Assembly (NCBI RefSeq): GCF_014836445.1
Contig: NZ_JACSQV010000010.1
Location: 1-64,000 of the forward strand
Length of the DNA: 64,000 nucleotides
Direction: 5' to 3'
Source: Cellulomonas avistercoris
Lineage (GTDB): Bacteria; Actinomycetota; Actinomycetes; Actinomycetales; Cellulomonadaceae
In this document: piece by piece, positions 16,365 through 25,551 of the stretch
How the letters are laid out: each line of letters begins with the position of its first letter
Numbering within the stretch: position 1 is the stretch's first letter
The notes under the pieces: model-generated
Told to the model about the DNA's origin: nothing
Databases searched by the model: none
What the model saw: only the letters and a program-made list of their open reading frames with translations
Translations under genes and position numbers: made by a program

Positions 16365-16976
16365 TCACCGCTGGCGCAGACGCTCCATGGCGAGCTGCAC
16401 GAGCGCGATGAGGGCCTGCTTGGTCGCCGCCCGGGACCGCGCGTCGGTGTAGAGCACCGGCACGTGGGCGGGGATGGCGAGCGCCTCACGGACGTCGTCG
16501 AGCTGGTGCTTGGCGATCCCGTCGAAGCAGTTGACGCCGACGACGAACGGGATGCCGCGCGACTCGAAGTAGTCCACGGCGGGGAAGCACTGGTCGAGGC
16601 GGTCGGTGTCGACGAGCACGACGGCACCGATGGCCCCGCGGACCAGGTCGTCCCACATGAAGAGGAAGCGGTCCTGGCCCGGGGTCCCGAACAGGTACAG
16701 CCACAGCGAGCCCGGCAGCGCGATGCGACCGAAGTCCATCGCGACCGTCGTGGTCGTCTTGCGGTCGGACACGCCGCCGGCGTCGTCGACGCCCACGGAG
16801 TGCTCGGTCATGGCTGCTTCGGTGTTGAGCGGCTCGATGTCGGAGATCGAGCCGATGAAGGTCGTCTTGCCGACGGCGAAGCCGCCTGCGACGACGATCT
16901 TGACGACGGTGGGTGCGACTGCGCCCGCGGTACCCGCCGGAGCGGCGACGGCGGCGTCAGAGGGCGGAAATGCCAT
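16365..16976 (-). CDS. Conservon small GTPase (CvnD/MglA-like)
   Basis: The 203-residue protein is a Ras-like GTPase of the conservon D type. The P-loop GGFAVGKTT is at residues 31-39, a DFG(RI) switch II lead-in near 80, LFGTPGQDRFLFMWDDL near 94-110 and the base-recognition segment VNCFD near 147. Conservon GTPases work with a sensor kinase, a Roadblock protein and a DUF742 protein in a membrane-associated switch resembling eukaryotic G-protein systems (known for Streptomyces). ATG 16976 follows GGAGAG at good spacing and lies 20 bases inside the DUF742 gene, so the genes are coupled. The canonical NKxD is replaced by NCFD, as is common in this group. Confidence 0.9.
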   Translation of the reverse strand: MAFPPSDAAVAAPAGTAGAVAPTVVKIVVAGGFAVGKTTFIGSISDIEPLNTEAAMTEHSVGVDDAGGVSDRKTTTTVAMDFGRIALPGSLWLYLFGTPGQDRFLFMWDDLVRGAIGAVVLVDTDRLDQCFPAVDYFESRGIPFVVGVNCFDGIAKHQLDDVREALAIPAHVPVLYTDARSRAATKQALIALVQLAMERLRQR

Positions 16977-17334
16977 TGAGAACACTCTCCAGCACGCTCA
17001 GGGACAGGGCGGGGCTTTCACCGGTGTTGACCTCGACCGGCTGTGAGGTGTGCACGCGCACAGAGTTCGCGTCGGTGAGGTCGGACACGAGGATCCGGAT
17101 CACACCGAGCGGAAGATGGAGGAGCGCCGACAGCTCGGCGACCGAGATGTACCCGGCCGATGCGTGCTGGATGATCGCGCGCTTCTCAGGCGTCAGACCC
17201 GTGCTCGCCACGGCGCCCGGCATCACCTCGACCAGAGCCTCGAGAGGCAGGTCGGAGCGTGCCGAGCGCACGCGGCCGCCGGTCACGGCATACGGCCGGA
17301 CCGTTCGGGCCTCGTACTCGACGTGTTCGCTCAT
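16957..17334 (-). CDS. DUF742 protein (CvnC)
   Basis: This 125-residue product matches DUF742: VRPYAVTGGR near residue 12, LEALVEV near 33, and a winged-helix-like segment EKRAIIQHASAGYISVAELS followed by LLHLPLGVIRILVSDL near 72-88. It is the third member of the conservon and probably bridges the kinase/Roadblock pair and the GTPase. The ATG at 17334 is followed directly by SEHVEYE, a normal start for the family. It begins 11 bases after the Roadblock gene stops and overlaps the GTPase gene. Confidence 0.88.
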   Translation of the reverse strand: MSEHVEYEARTVRPYAVTGGRVRSARSDLPLEALVEVMPGAVASTGLTPEKRAIIQHASAGYISVAELSALLHLPLGVIRILVSDLTDANSVRVHTSQPVEVNTGESPALSLSVLESVLNGISAL

Positions 17335-17345
17335 CGCAGCCGGCC

Positions 17346-17795
17346 TCAGGCGACGGGCGCCCGGGTCGCACCGTCGACGGGCAGCTGGCCACGCATCTCG
17401 GAGATGAGCTGCGGGGTCAGCGTGGCCTCGGTGCGCGAGACGAGCATCGCCATCTCGTAGCCGATGAGGCCCACGTCGCACGTCGCCTCCGCCACCACCG
17501 CGAGGACGGAGCCGTTGGAGACGCTCATGAGGAAGAGGAACAGGTGGTCCATCTCGATGATCGCCTGGCGCACCTCCCCCGCACGGAGCTGGCGGGCAGC
17601 GCCACGGGTGAGGCTCGACATGCCCGAGACGATGGCCGCGAGCTGGTCGCCGCTGGTGCGGTCGAGCTGCTCGGACATCGCCATGAGCAGGCCGTCGGCC
17701 GACACCACGAGCGTGTGGCGAGTGCCGGGCACGGTCCGGACGAAGTTGTCCAGGAGCCAGCCGAAATTGGCTGCCTCGGTGCTGAGCGCGGTCAC
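17346..17795 (-). CDS. Roadblock/LC7-domain protein (CvnB)
   Basis: The 149-residue protein is a Roadblock/LC7 protein: FGWLLDNFVRTVPGTRHTLVVSADGL near residues 11-35 and QLAAIVSGMSSLTRGAARQ near 51 are hallmark segments. These proteins act as regulators or GAP-like partners of MglA-type GTPases. The GTG at 17795 follows AAGGAGGAAG closely, giving a very strong ribosome-binding site. It lies between the kinase and DUF742 genes of the conservon. A tiny five-codon ATG reading overlaps this site but is probably chance. Confidence 0.9.
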   Translation of the reverse strand: MTALSTEAANFGWLLDNFVRTVPGTRHTLVVSADGLLMAMSEQLDRTSGDQLAAIVSGMSSLTRGAARQLRAGEVRQAIIEMDHLFLFLMSVSNGSVLAVVAEATCDVGLIGYEMAMLVSRTEATLTPQLISEMRGQLPVDGATRAPVA

Positions 17796-17883
17796 ACTTC
17801 CTCCTTCATGGTGCAGTCTGGACGGACTGCGGGCGGGGTGTCCACGGTGACACACGGGCCACCGAGGTCTCGGGTTCGTTGGA

Positions 17884-20800
17884 TCACGAGTGGTCACCGT
17901 CCTGGGGGCCGTGCGCCGCGCGACGACCGCGCGACGTTCCGGTCTGGAAGCTGGACAAGCGGGAACGCAGCTGATCGGCGTCTCGCTGGACGGGGCGCTC
18001 CTCCAGCGGGGCCGGTGCGGCGGGAACCGCGCTCGGCACACGCTTGGCGAGTCGCTCCGAACCGCCCGCTCCGACGGCGCTGGGCCGGTACGCGGACAGC
18101 TGGCTGAGCTCGGAGAGAGCCTGCTCCTGGATGTCCGAGCGGAGAGCGAGCATCGCGGCCACCTCGTCGTCGAGCGTTCCCACGCGAGGCGCGGCGGACG
18201 GCGGGACGGAGGGGTGGGGGACCGTCGAGGCGGGTGCGGGCTGACGCCCTGCCCACTCCGGCGGCGACCACGAGGGCGCGGGACGCTCCTCCTGGACGAT
18301 GGGGGTGGCAGCCGACTGCGGCGCGGCGGGTGCGGACCACGTGGGGGCGTCCCAGCCGGTCGAGGGGGCAGCCTGCGGGGCCGGCGCGGCCGGCGCAGCG
18401 GACGCACCACCCTCGGGGCCCCAGGCCGACGTGCGGACGGGGGTCCGTGCCACGGCGGGCGCGGGTGCCTCCTCGACCTGCTCGTCCTCCTTCTTGCGGC
18501 TGAAGAAGTTGCCCCACCGACGCTTCGGCTTGTCGTCCGCCGGGGCCACCAGGTCACCGAACGCCGGCGCTGCCGAGCTCGACGCCGCGGGGGCCACGGT
18601 CGGCTGCCACGCCGGTGCCGGTGCGGCCGCGGCGGGTGCCACGGGCGCCGGGGCGAACGGCGCGGGTGCCACCGGCGCCGGGGCGGCCGGTGCCGGTGCG
18701 ACCGGAGCCGCTGCGACCGGGGCGTCGTCCACCGGCGCGAACATCTGCGTCGGCTGGTCGGCGGCTGCGGAGCGGGCCCACGCCGGGGTCGACGGGCGCC
18801 ACTGGTCGGCGGCGGGTGCCGCGGCGGGTGCCGGCGCGACGGGCGCCTGCTGGTCCTGCCACGTCGGCTCCTGCCACGCGCTCGGGGCGGCCTGGCGTGC
18901 GGGCTCGGGTGCCGGCGCCTCGACGGCGGGCGGCGGCGTGGCGGCGACCGGCGCCCACGGGGCGGCGACCTCCTCCTCGACCTCGGGCTCGGACTCGACC
19001 TCGACCTGCTCGAGCTCCGCCACCGGCGCCTGGGCCGACCAGACGGGCTGCCCGTTGCGCGTGGGCTCCGGGACGACCGGGAGCGCCCCGGTGTGCCAGG
19101 CCCGCGCCTCGTCGAGCGACCGCTCGAAGGGCACGTAGGGCGCGGTGTACTGCAGCGACGGACGGTCGCTGCTGCCGGCCCAGCCGGAGTAGCCGCTGTA
19201 GGACGTGAACGTCGGCTCGGGCTCGTGCTCGGGCGTCTGCTCGGGCGTCTGCTCGGGCGTCTCCTCGGGGTCGGCCGCCCAGGCGGCGGCCTCCTCGCGG
19301 GTCCACACCTGCGTCTCGTCACCGGCCGGTTCGAGCTGCGGCTCTGCCACGGGCTGCGCCCACGGCTGGGGCTCGTCCCACGACGCGGCGGGAGCCTGCT
19401 GCTCGTTCCACGACGCGGCGGGAGCCTGCTGCTCGTCCCAGGACGCGGCGGGAGCCTGCTGCTCGTTCCACGACGCGGCCGGAGCCTGGGGCTCCTCCCA
19501 CGACGCGGCCGGAGCCTGGGGCTCCTCCCACGACGCAGCGGGAGCCTGCTGCTCCTCCCACGACGCGGCCGGAGCCTGAGGCTCCTCCCACGACGCGGCC
19601 GGAGCCTGCTGCGGCTCGTCCGCCGCTGCCGGTGCGTCCTGCGCCCACGGCGCGACGTCGGGCTGCGGCGTGGACCACGGCTCCTCGGCGAGCGTCGGCG
19701 CCCACGGCTTCTCGTCCGTCTGCGGCGCGGTCCAGGACTCGGTGTCCGGTGCGCTCCACTGCTCGACCGGGCGGTCGTCGGTCGCGTCGGCGGGCGCGGG
19801 AGCGGCGGAACCCCGGCTGGGCAGCCCGCTGCTCAGGTCGCGCCACGACGGCACCGGCCAGCCCGAGTCCTCGGCGGGCGCCGCGGACGCCGCGGCCTGC
19901 TCGGACTCGTCCGGCTCGAGCGACGGCACGACGAACGGGTCGCGGGACGGCGTGGTCAGCGGCTCGGGCACGTCCTTGCCGCTGCGGAAGCCGGAGAACA
20001 GGCCGGCGCGCGCGGCCGGGTCGGCGGGGGCCGCGACCGGACGCACCTCGTCCTGCTGCGGCTCGCTCGCCCAGGCGGACGTCGCGGCACGGGCACGGGT
20101 CGGCAGACCCGCCTGCAGCGGCGTCGCGGCGACCGCCGGCGCCCACTCACCCGTGTCGACCGACAGCTCGGGCGACAGGTGGGTGTCCGGGGCGACCGGG
20201 AGGACGATGTTGTCCTCGTCGAACGTCTTGCGCGACCGCGTCGGCAGCCCACCGGGGCTGCTGAGCATCGGCACGGGGATCGAGTCGTCCTCGTCGGCCG
20301 CGGCGGGCTGCGACACGGGCGAGGCACCGGTGTCGTCACCGCGACGACGGCGCGGCAGACCGAGCGACGTCTCGCCGTCGGTGAGCTCGGCGAGGTCGAC
20401 GGCGCGCACCTCGGGGATCTCGACCTCCGGCAGCCCCGAGGACGGGGCGGGAGCAGAGGTGGGCGGCAGCGCCCCGTACGCGTTGACCTCGTTGGCCGAG
20501 AACAGCGTGCTCGGGAACTGCACGTAGGCCTCGGTCCCGGTGCCGCCGACACGCTTGCGCAGCGTCACCTCGGCGCCGAGGCGCTGGGCGAGGCGGCCGA
20601 CCACGAAGAGGCCGAGGCGCTGGGCCCCGAGGGCGTCACCGGCGGAGACGGACGCGATCTTGATGTTCGCGGCCTCGATCTCCGCGTCCGTCATGCCCAG
20701 GCCCTGGTCCGCGATCCGCACGACGACCGACGCGCCGGACACACCGGTGCTGACGATGACCGGCGTCTCGGGCTCGGAGAACACCGTGGCGTTCTCGAGG

Positions 20801-22350
20801 ATCTCGGCGATGAGGTGCGCGGCCGACAGGGCGTTGAACCCGAGCATGTGCGGGTCGACCTGCAGGTCGAGCTGCACGCGGTCGTACTGCTCGATCTCCG
20901 ACGAGGCGGTGCGGATGACGTCGGACAGCGGCATCGCGTCGCGCAGGCGGCGACCGGAGTCGATGCCGGCGAGCACGAGGAGGGACTCCGCGTTGCGGCG
21001 CATCCGGGTGGCGAGGTGGTCGAGGCGGAACAGGTTCGCCAGCGTCCCCGGGTCCTCCTCGGCGCGCTCCAGCGAGTCGATGAAGGACAGCTGCCGGTTG
21101 AGCAGGACCTGGTCGCGACGCGCGACGTTGACGAACATCTCGGCGATGGAGCCACGCAGCGCGGCCTGCTCCTGGGCGACCTGCACGGTGGTCGCGTTGA
21201 CCGCGTTGAACGCCTGGGCCAGGCGGCCCACCTCGTCGTTGGAGCGGACGGGGATGGGTGCCAGCGTGATCTCGGGCCCCTCGCCGGGCGTCGAGACCTG
21301 CTCGACGAGGCGCGGGAGCTGCTCGCGGACGTCGGCGGCGGCGCTGGTGAGACGACGCAGCGGCACGACGATCGAGCGGGAGACCGTGACCGCGAAGAAG
21401 AAGGACACGATGAGGGCGAGGAGGGCGAGGGCGACGGTGACCAGGGCCCGGTCGCGCGCCGCGGTCACGCCCTCGGCGGCGATCTCGTCGGCACCGCGGA
21501 GCACGCCGCTGTTGACGTCGCCGAGCATCGTCATCTGGTCGGTCGTCTGCGTCGTCCACGACGCGAGGTCGATCGCGGCGATCGCGCCCACGGAGCCCTG
21601 CGTGAAGTTGGCACGCATCGACAGCAGGGTCTGGGTCGGGTCGCCCGTCCGGACCTCGAGGCCGTCGATGCCGAGCGCGCTGACCATGAGGCGCGAACGC
21701 TCACGGGCGAGCTCGGTGGCGGTGGTCTCCGACTGGAACTTGCGGGCGAGGGCGGGGCTGTCGGCGACGGCGTTCTTCAGCTCGACACCCGTGACGTACT
21801 CGTTGACGAGCGCGTCGCTCAGCATCGCGAGCTCGAGGTTCGCGGTGACGTACTCGGCCAGCTCGCGGTCGCGCAGCGAGTTGGCGACACCCTCCATGAC
21901 GCGCGTCTGACCGTCGAGGATGTCCTGGAAGCCGTTCTTGACGACGACGCGCTGGGCGTTGCCGTCGACGCGCTCGCGCAGCTGGGGAAGAGCGGTCCGG
22001 TACGTGGTCTGCTGGTCCCGGAAGTCCTTGACGACCGTCTCGGGGAACTCCGCGAGGTCGAGCTCCGCCGTGACCTTCTTGGCGTCCGCGAGAGCGCTGT
22101 CCGTCACCTGCCGCGCCGCGTCGACCTGCTCCTTGGGCGCCCCTGTCAGGGACAGGATCCGCTCCTGCTGGAACGCCGCCGTGAGCGGGCTCAGCGCGTC
22201 GAGCGTGCGCACCACGGTCTGGGTCGCCCTCGCGTACCGAAGATCCTTGATCGCGCCGTACGAGATGTACGTACCGGCCACGAGCAGAACGATCATGGGC
22301 ACGGCGAGGACCGCCAGGACTTTGGCACGGATGCCGAGCCGTCGCAGCAT
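17884..22350 (-). CDS. Conservon sensor histidine kinase (CvnA, NIT-HAMP-HATPase) with long repetitive tail
   Basis: The 1488-residue protein starts with a membrane helix (about 12-32), then an extracellular nitrate/nitrite-sensing (NIT-like) helical domain to about 300, a second helix (about 305-325), HAMP (about 330-400), a dimerisation helix and a HATPase_c domain. In that domain, HLIAEILENATVFS near 510 is the N-box and IADQGLGM near 548 the G1 box. The classical phospho-acceptor His box is not obvious, as usual in conservon kinases. After about residue 640 comes an 850-residue disordered tail rich in Ala, Pro, Glu and Trp, holding eight 10-residue repeats (about 911-990) and proline-alanine stretches, perhaps for protein contacts. 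It heads the operon with Roadblock, DUF742 and GTPase genes. The ATG follows GGGAAAGGA. Confidence 0.92.
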   Translation of the reverse strand: MLRRLGIRAKVLAVLAVPMIVLLVAGTYISYGAIKDLRYARATQTVVRTLDALSPLTAAFQQERILSLTGAPKEQVDAARQVTDSALADAKKVTAELDLAEFPETVVKDFRDQQTTYRTALPQLRERVDGNAQRVVVKNGFQDILDGQTRVMEGVANSLRDRELAEYVTANLELAMLSDALVNEYVTGVELKNAVADSPALARKFQSETTATELARERSRLMVSALGIDGLEVRTGDPTQTLLSMRANFTQGSVGAIAAIDLASWTTQTTDQMTMLGDVNSGVLRGADEIAAEGVTAARDRALVTVALALLALIVSFFFAVTVSRSIVVPLRRLTSAAADVREQLPRLVEQVSTPGEGPEITLAPIPVRSNDEVGRLAQAFNAVNATTVQVAQEQAALRGSIAEMFVNVARRDQVLLNRQLSFIDSLERAEEDPGTLANLFRLDHLATRMRRNAESLLVLAGIDSGRRLRDAMPLSDVIRTASSEIEQYDRVQLDLQVDPHMLGFNALSAAHLIAEILENATVFSEPETPVIVSTGVSGASVVVRIADQGLGMTDAEIEAANIKIASVSAGDALGAQRLGLFVVGRLAQRLGAEVTLRKRVGGTGTEAYVQFPSTLFSANEVNAYGALPPTSAPAPSSGLPEVEIPEVRAVDLAELTDGETSLGLPRRRRGDDTGASPVSQPAAADEDDSIPVPMLSSPGGLPTRSRKTFDEDNIVLPVAPDTHLSPELSVDTGEWAPAVAATPLQAGLPTRARAATSAWASEPQQDEVRPVAAPADPAARAGLFSGFRSGKDVPEPLTTPSRDPFVVPSLEPDESEQAAASAAPAEDSGWPVPSWRDLSSGLPSRGSAAPAPADATDDRPVEQWSAPDTESWTAPQTDEKPWAPTLAEEPWSTPQPDVAPWAQDAPAAADEPQQAPAASWEEPQAPAASWEEQQAPAASWEEPQAPAASWEEPQAPAASWNEQQAPAASWDEQQAPAASWNEQQAPAASWDEPQPWAQPVAEPQLEPAGDETQVWTREEAAAWAADPEETPEQTPEQTPEHEPEPTFTSYSGYSGWAGSSDRPSLQYTAPYVPFERSLDEARAWHTGALPVVPEPTRNGQPVWSAQAPVAELEQVEVESEPEVEEEVAAPWAPVAATPPPAVEAPAPEPARQAAPSAWQEPTWQDQQAPVAPAPAAAPAADQWRPSTPAWARSAAADQPTQMFAPVDDAPVAAAPVAPAPAAPAPVAPAPFAPAPVAPAAAAPAPAWQPTVAPAASSSAAPAFGDLVAPADDKPKRRWGNFFSRKKEDEQVEEAPAPAVARTPVRTSAWGPEGGASAAPAAPAPQAAPSTGWDAPTWSAPAAPQSAATPIVQEERPAPSWSPPEWAGRQPAPASTVPHPSVPPSAAPRVGTLDDEVAAMLALRSDIQEQALSELSQLSAYRPSAVGAGGSERLAKRVPSAVPAAPAPLEERPVQRDADQLRSRLSSFQTGTSRGRRAAHGPQDGDHS
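19381..19620 (-). repeat. Eight tandem 30-bp repeats inside the kinase gene
   Basis: Eight in-frame copies of a 30-base unit encode QAPAASW plus three varying residues (EEP, EEQ, NEQ, DEQ). Copies differ by a few bases, so the array has been stable enough to diverge, but it could still vary in number between strains. It occupies residues about 911-990 of the conservon kinase tail. Confidence 0.93.
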
Positions 22351-22603
22351 GTCGATCCTTTCCCTTCGCCCGACGTCGGACGCTTACGCGATACCGCGTG
22401 CGTCCGTGGTGCGGCCACCGCAGGTGACTGCCGTCTGCGCTTCATCGGTACCTGGACAGCGGACCATTAGCCCGGGGCCCGAGTTTGCCACGGACCTCAC
22501 CCGTCCCGATACGGCATCGAGGCCGCAGATCGGGCGTCCGTGGACGGACTGCCCCGGCGCGTCAGCATGCCGTCCCCCGGTCGGCCGGACTAGCGTTCGC
22601 CCC
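22351..22603. promoter_or_regulatory. Divergent promoter region of the conservon and quinone oxidoreductase
   Basis: These 253 bases separate two divergent genes and hold no ORF of note. The stretch at about 22380-22480 is the least GC-rich and is the probable site of the conservon promoter. I could not assign reliable -35 and -10 elements. Confidence 0.35.
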
Positions 22604-23608
22604 GTGCGTGCCGTCGTCGTCACCTCACCGGGCGGTCCCGACGTGCTGCGGGTCGAGGAGGTGCCCGACCCCGTCCCCGGGCCGGGCGAGGTCCTCGTCC
22701 GCGTGACCGCGGCCGGGGTCAACCGCGCTGACCTGCTGCAACGCGCCGGTCACTACCCTCCCCCGCCGGGTGCCCCGACGTGGCCGGGGCTCGAGGTCTC
22801 CGGGGTCGTGCTCGAGACAGGCCCCGCGGCGGCGCCGCCCGACGACGCCCGAGCGTCCGCCCCCTCGCTGCGGCCCGGCGACCGCGTCGCCGGCCTGCTC
22901 GCGGGCGGAGGTTACGCCGAAAGAGTGACAATTCCGGCGTCCCAGACCCTCCTGGTCCCTCCGACGGGTGACCTCGAGGGCGCTGCCGGGCTGCCGGAGG
23001 CGCTCGCGACCGTGTGGTCGAACCTGCGCACAGCCGCCTTCGCACCCGGCGAGACCCTGCTCGTGCACGGCGGCTCGGGCGGGGTCGGCTCGGTGGCGGT
23101 GCAGCTGGCGCACGCCCGCGGGCACCGCGTGATCGCGACCGCCGGCGGGCCGCAGCGGTGCGCGCGCGTGCGGGAGCTCGGTGCGGACGTGGTCGTCGAC
23201 CACCGCGCGCAGGACGTCGCCGACGCGGTGCGCGACGCCACCGACGGGCGCGGCGTGGACGTCGTCCTCGACGTGCTCGGCGGCCGGGCGCTGGGCGCCA
23301 ACGTGCGGCTGCTGGCCGAGGGCGGTCGGCTCGTCGTCATCGGGCTGCAGCAGGGGCGGCGCGGCGAGCTCGACCTGCCGGCGCTCATGGCGCGGCGGGG
23401 GTCCGTCATCGCGACGACGCTGCGCGACCGGCCCGCCGCGCAGAAGGCGGCCATCATGGCCGACGTGCGCACGCACGTCTGGCCGCTCGTGCTCGACGGG
23501 CGCGTGCGTCCCGTCGTGCACGCGCGCGTGCCGCTCGCCGACGCGCGCCGCGCGCACGAGATGCTCGAGTCGGGCGAGGTCTTCGGCAAGGTCCTGCTGC
23601 TGGCCTGA
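22604..23608 (+). CDS. NAD(P)H:quinone oxidoreductase, PIG3/zeta-crystallin type MDR
   Basis: The 334-residue protein is a zinc-free medium-chain dehydrogenase. VRAVVVTSPGGPDVL at the N-terminus, AGVNRADLLQRAGHYPPPPG near residue 37-56 and the nucleotide-binding HGGSGGVGSVAVQLA near 149-163 identify the quinone oxidoreductase group (TIGR02824 type). Structural zinc cysteines are absent. The enzyme is expected to reduce quinones or similar electrophiles with NADPH in the cytosol. A slightly unusual insertion, AAAPPDDARASAPSLR, lies near residue 72. GTG 22604 gives the standard N-terminus. Confidence 0.9.
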   Translation: MRAVVVTSPGGPDVLRVEEVPDPVPGPGEVLVRVTAAGVNRADLLQRAGHYPPPPGAPTWPGLEVSGVVLETGPAAAPPDDARASAPSLRPGDRVAGLLAGGGYAERVTIPASQTLLVPPTGDLEGAAGLPEALATVWSNLRTAAFAPGETLLVHGGSGGVGSVAVQLAHARGHRVIATAGGPQRCARVRELGADVVVDHRAQDVADAVRDATDGRGVDVVLDVLGGRALGANVRLLAEGGRLVVIGLQQGRRGELDLPALMARRGSVIATTLRDRPAAQKAAIMADVRTHVWPLVLDGRVRPVVHARVPLADARRAHEMLESGEVFGKVLLLA

Positions 23609-23634
23609 CCGCGCGGGCCCGGGCGCGCCGGGCG

Positions 23635-24867
23635 TCAGCCCAGCAGACCGGCCGCGAGCGCGGGCGCCAGGGCGGGTGCGAGCGGCAGGCGCGGCACGAG
23701 CGTCGCCTGCACCGCGTGGTAGATGTCGGCCTTGCCGGCCCACACGGTGCGCGAGACCCGGTTGTCGGTGCCGAGCTCGTGCCACCACGAGCCGCCGTCC
23801 CGGTCGAGCACGTGCTCGCCGATGTACTCCCACCACCGGGTGTAGAGGTCGTCGTAGCGCGCGTCCCCGGTCGCGGCGTGCAGCGCGGCGGCCGCCGCGA
23901 CCGCCTCCGCCGCGACCCAGTGCATGCGCTCACGGACCACGGGGCGGCCCTGCCAGTCCACCGTGTAGACGAACCCCGGGGCGCCGTCGACGTCCCAGCC
24001 GTCGCGCGCGGACGCGTCGAAGAGGTCGGCCGCGTCGTGCAGCAGCCACGCGGGGGCGTCGTCACCCCGGGCCCGCAGCGCGGCGCGCGCGTGCAGCGTG
24101 AGGCGCGCCCACTCGAACCCGTGGCCCACGGTCGCGCCGTAGGGCCGGAAGGGGTGCGCCGGGGTGTCGGCGTTGTACTCGGGGTCGGCCCGCCACGTCG
24201 CGTCGTAGTGCTCCGGCAGGCGCCAGGAGCCGTCGCGCGCGAAGCCGTGCACCACGCGCTCGACGATCCGCACGGCGCGGTCGAGCCACCGCCGGTCCCC
24301 CGTGACGTCCGCGGCGGCGAGGTAGGCCTCGACGGTGTGCATGTTCGCGTTGACGCCCCGGTACGGGTCGAGGTCCGTGAACGTGCGGTCCCACTCCTCG
24401 ACGACCATGCCGGCCTCGTCGTCCCAGAACCGGCGGTCCTGCACGGCGAGCGCCTCGTCGAGCAGCTCGCGCGCACCCGGGCGTCCCGCCGCGGTCGCGC
24501 TCGCGGCCGCGAGCACCACGAACGCGTGCGGGTAGGCGGCCTTGGTGGTGTCGCGCGGCGTGCCGCCGGGCTCGACCTCGGCGAACCAGCCGCCGTGCTC
24601 GTCGTCGTGGAACAGGCCCGTCAGTGCCGCCAGCCCGTGGTCGACGAGTGCGGCGGACCCCGGCCTGCCGGCGAGGTGGCCGAGCGCGTAGACGTGCGTC
24701 ATGCGGCACGTGATCCACAGCTCGAGCGGTCCGGGCAGCGGACGACCCACGTCGTCGAGCCGCGCGAAGCCGCCGCGCGCGAGCCGCGACGGCCGCCCGA
24801 ACTCCCACAGGCGGTCCGTCTCCGCCTCGAGCCAGCGGCCGTGCGCCGCGGTGCTGAGCCACGCCAT
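23635..24867 (-). CDS. AGE-family isomerase/epimerase (mannose or sulfoquinovose isomerase-like)
   Basis: The 410-residue product is an N-acylglucosamine 2-epimerase family (alpha/alpha)6-barrel enzyme. Visible landmarks are LWEFGRPSRLARGGFARLD near residue 20-38, ITCRMTHVYALGHL near 52, RGVNANMHTVEAYL near 170 with the catalytic-region His, GHGFEWARLTLHA near 245 and KADIYHAVQATL near 384. The RPS.L..GGF pattern is nearer to the YihS/D-mannose isomerase branch, which interconverts mannose and fructose (or sulfoquinovose and sulfofructose), than to GlcNAc epimerases. No signal peptide. It is divergent from the Bpa gene, 69 bases apart. Confidence 0.82.
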   Translation of the reverse strand: MAWLSTAAHGRWLEAETDRLWEFGRPSRLARGGFARLDDVGRPLPGPLELWITCRMTHVYALGHLAGRPGSAALVDHGLAALTGLFHDDEHGGWFAEVEPGGTPRDTTKAAYPHAFVVLAAASATAAGRPGARELLDEALAVQDRRFWDDEAGMVVEEWDRTFTDLDPYRGVNANMHTVEAYLAAADVTGDRRWLDRAVRIVERVVHGFARDGSWRLPEHYDATWRADPEYNADTPAHPFRPYGATVGHGFEWARLTLHARAALRARGDDAPAWLLHDAADLFDASARDGWDVDGAPGFVYTVDWQGRPVVRERMHWVAAEAVAAAAALHAATGDARYDDLYTRWWEYIGEHVLDRDGGSWWHELGTDNRVSRTVWAGKADIYHAVQATLVPRLPLAPALAPALAAGLLG

Positions 24868-24936
24868 CCGCCCACCCTAGCCAGCGCTCGCCCCGGTGGG
24901 CCTGCGCCCGGCCGCCGTCTCGGTGATGATGGCGGG

Positions 24937-25551
24937 GTGGACCACGACGAGCAGCACGGCGAGCAGCACGGCGGGCGCACCACCGACGAGGGCCGGGTGG
25001 GCCCCGGGGCCGCGCGAGGGGCGTCGTCCCCGCGCGTCGTCGTCGTGCCCCCGGACGGCCCGGAGGGCGGCTCGCGCCCCGGCGGGGACGAGGACCTGGC
25101 CGGCATGGTGGGCCAGCCGGCGAAGGTCATGCGGATCGGCACGATGATCAAGCAGCTCCTCGACGAGGTGCGCTCGGCCCCGCTCGACGCCGCCGCCCGT
25201 GCACGGCTGGCCGAGATCCACGAGCGGTCGCTGCACGAGCTCGAGGAGGGCCTGTCCCCCGAGCTGCTCGCCGAGCTGCACCGCATCACGCTGCCGTTCA
25301 CCGAGGACACGGCACCGTCGGACGCCGAGCTGCGGATCGCGCAGGCACAGCTGGTCGGGTGGCTCGAGGGCCTGTTCCACGGCATCCAGACGGCGCTGGT
25401 CGCGCAGCAGATGGCCGCGCAGGCCCAGCTCACGCAGATGCGCCGCGCGCTGCCGCCGGGGCACGCGCCGGGGCCGGGCGGCCTCGTGGTGCCCGTGGCG
25501 CGCGACGAGCGTCCGGACGACCTGCGTCCGTCGACGGGCCAGTACCTCTAG
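24937..25551 (+). CDS. bpa: Bacterial proteasome activator Bpa (PafE)
   Basis: The 204-residue protein matches Bpa/PafE of mycobacteria, an ATP-independent dodecameric ring that opens the 20S proteasome for unfolded substrates. The helical core (VMRIGTMIKQLLDEVR near residue 64, ELLAELHRITLPF near 110, WLEGLFHGIQTALVAQQMAAQ near 145) and the exact C-terminal GQYL, the HbYX-like tail that docks into the proteasome, are all present. The first 55 residues are His/Gln/Glu-rich and disordered, as in relatives. GTG 24937 is the start in frame. The proteasome genes themselves are not in this window. Confidence 0.93.
   Translation: MDHDEQHGEQHGGRTTDEGRVGPGAARGASSPRVVVVPPDGPEGGSRPGGDEDLAGMVGQPAKVMRIGTMIKQLLDEVRSAPLDAAARARLAEIHERSLHELEEGLSPELLAELHRITLPFTEDTAPSDAELRIAQAQLVGWLEGLFHGIQTALVAQQMAAQAQLTQMRRALPPGHAPGPGGLVVPVARDERPDDLRPSTGQYL

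Noticed and set aside
16267..16368. N-terminal extension of the PIN protein to 16368
   Set aside because: It would translate through the conservon terminator hairpin; the start at 16266 has a proper ribosome-binding site.
17791..17810. Five-codon ATG reading (MKEEV) overlapping the Roadblock start
   Set aside because: It is made of the ribosome-binding site itself (ATGAAGGAGGAAGTG) and is most likely coincidence.
17890..22470. 1526-codon open frame opposite the conservon kinase
   Set aside because: Low-complexity Arg/Gly/Leu translation caused by high GC codon bias of the kinase gene; no start signal or family.
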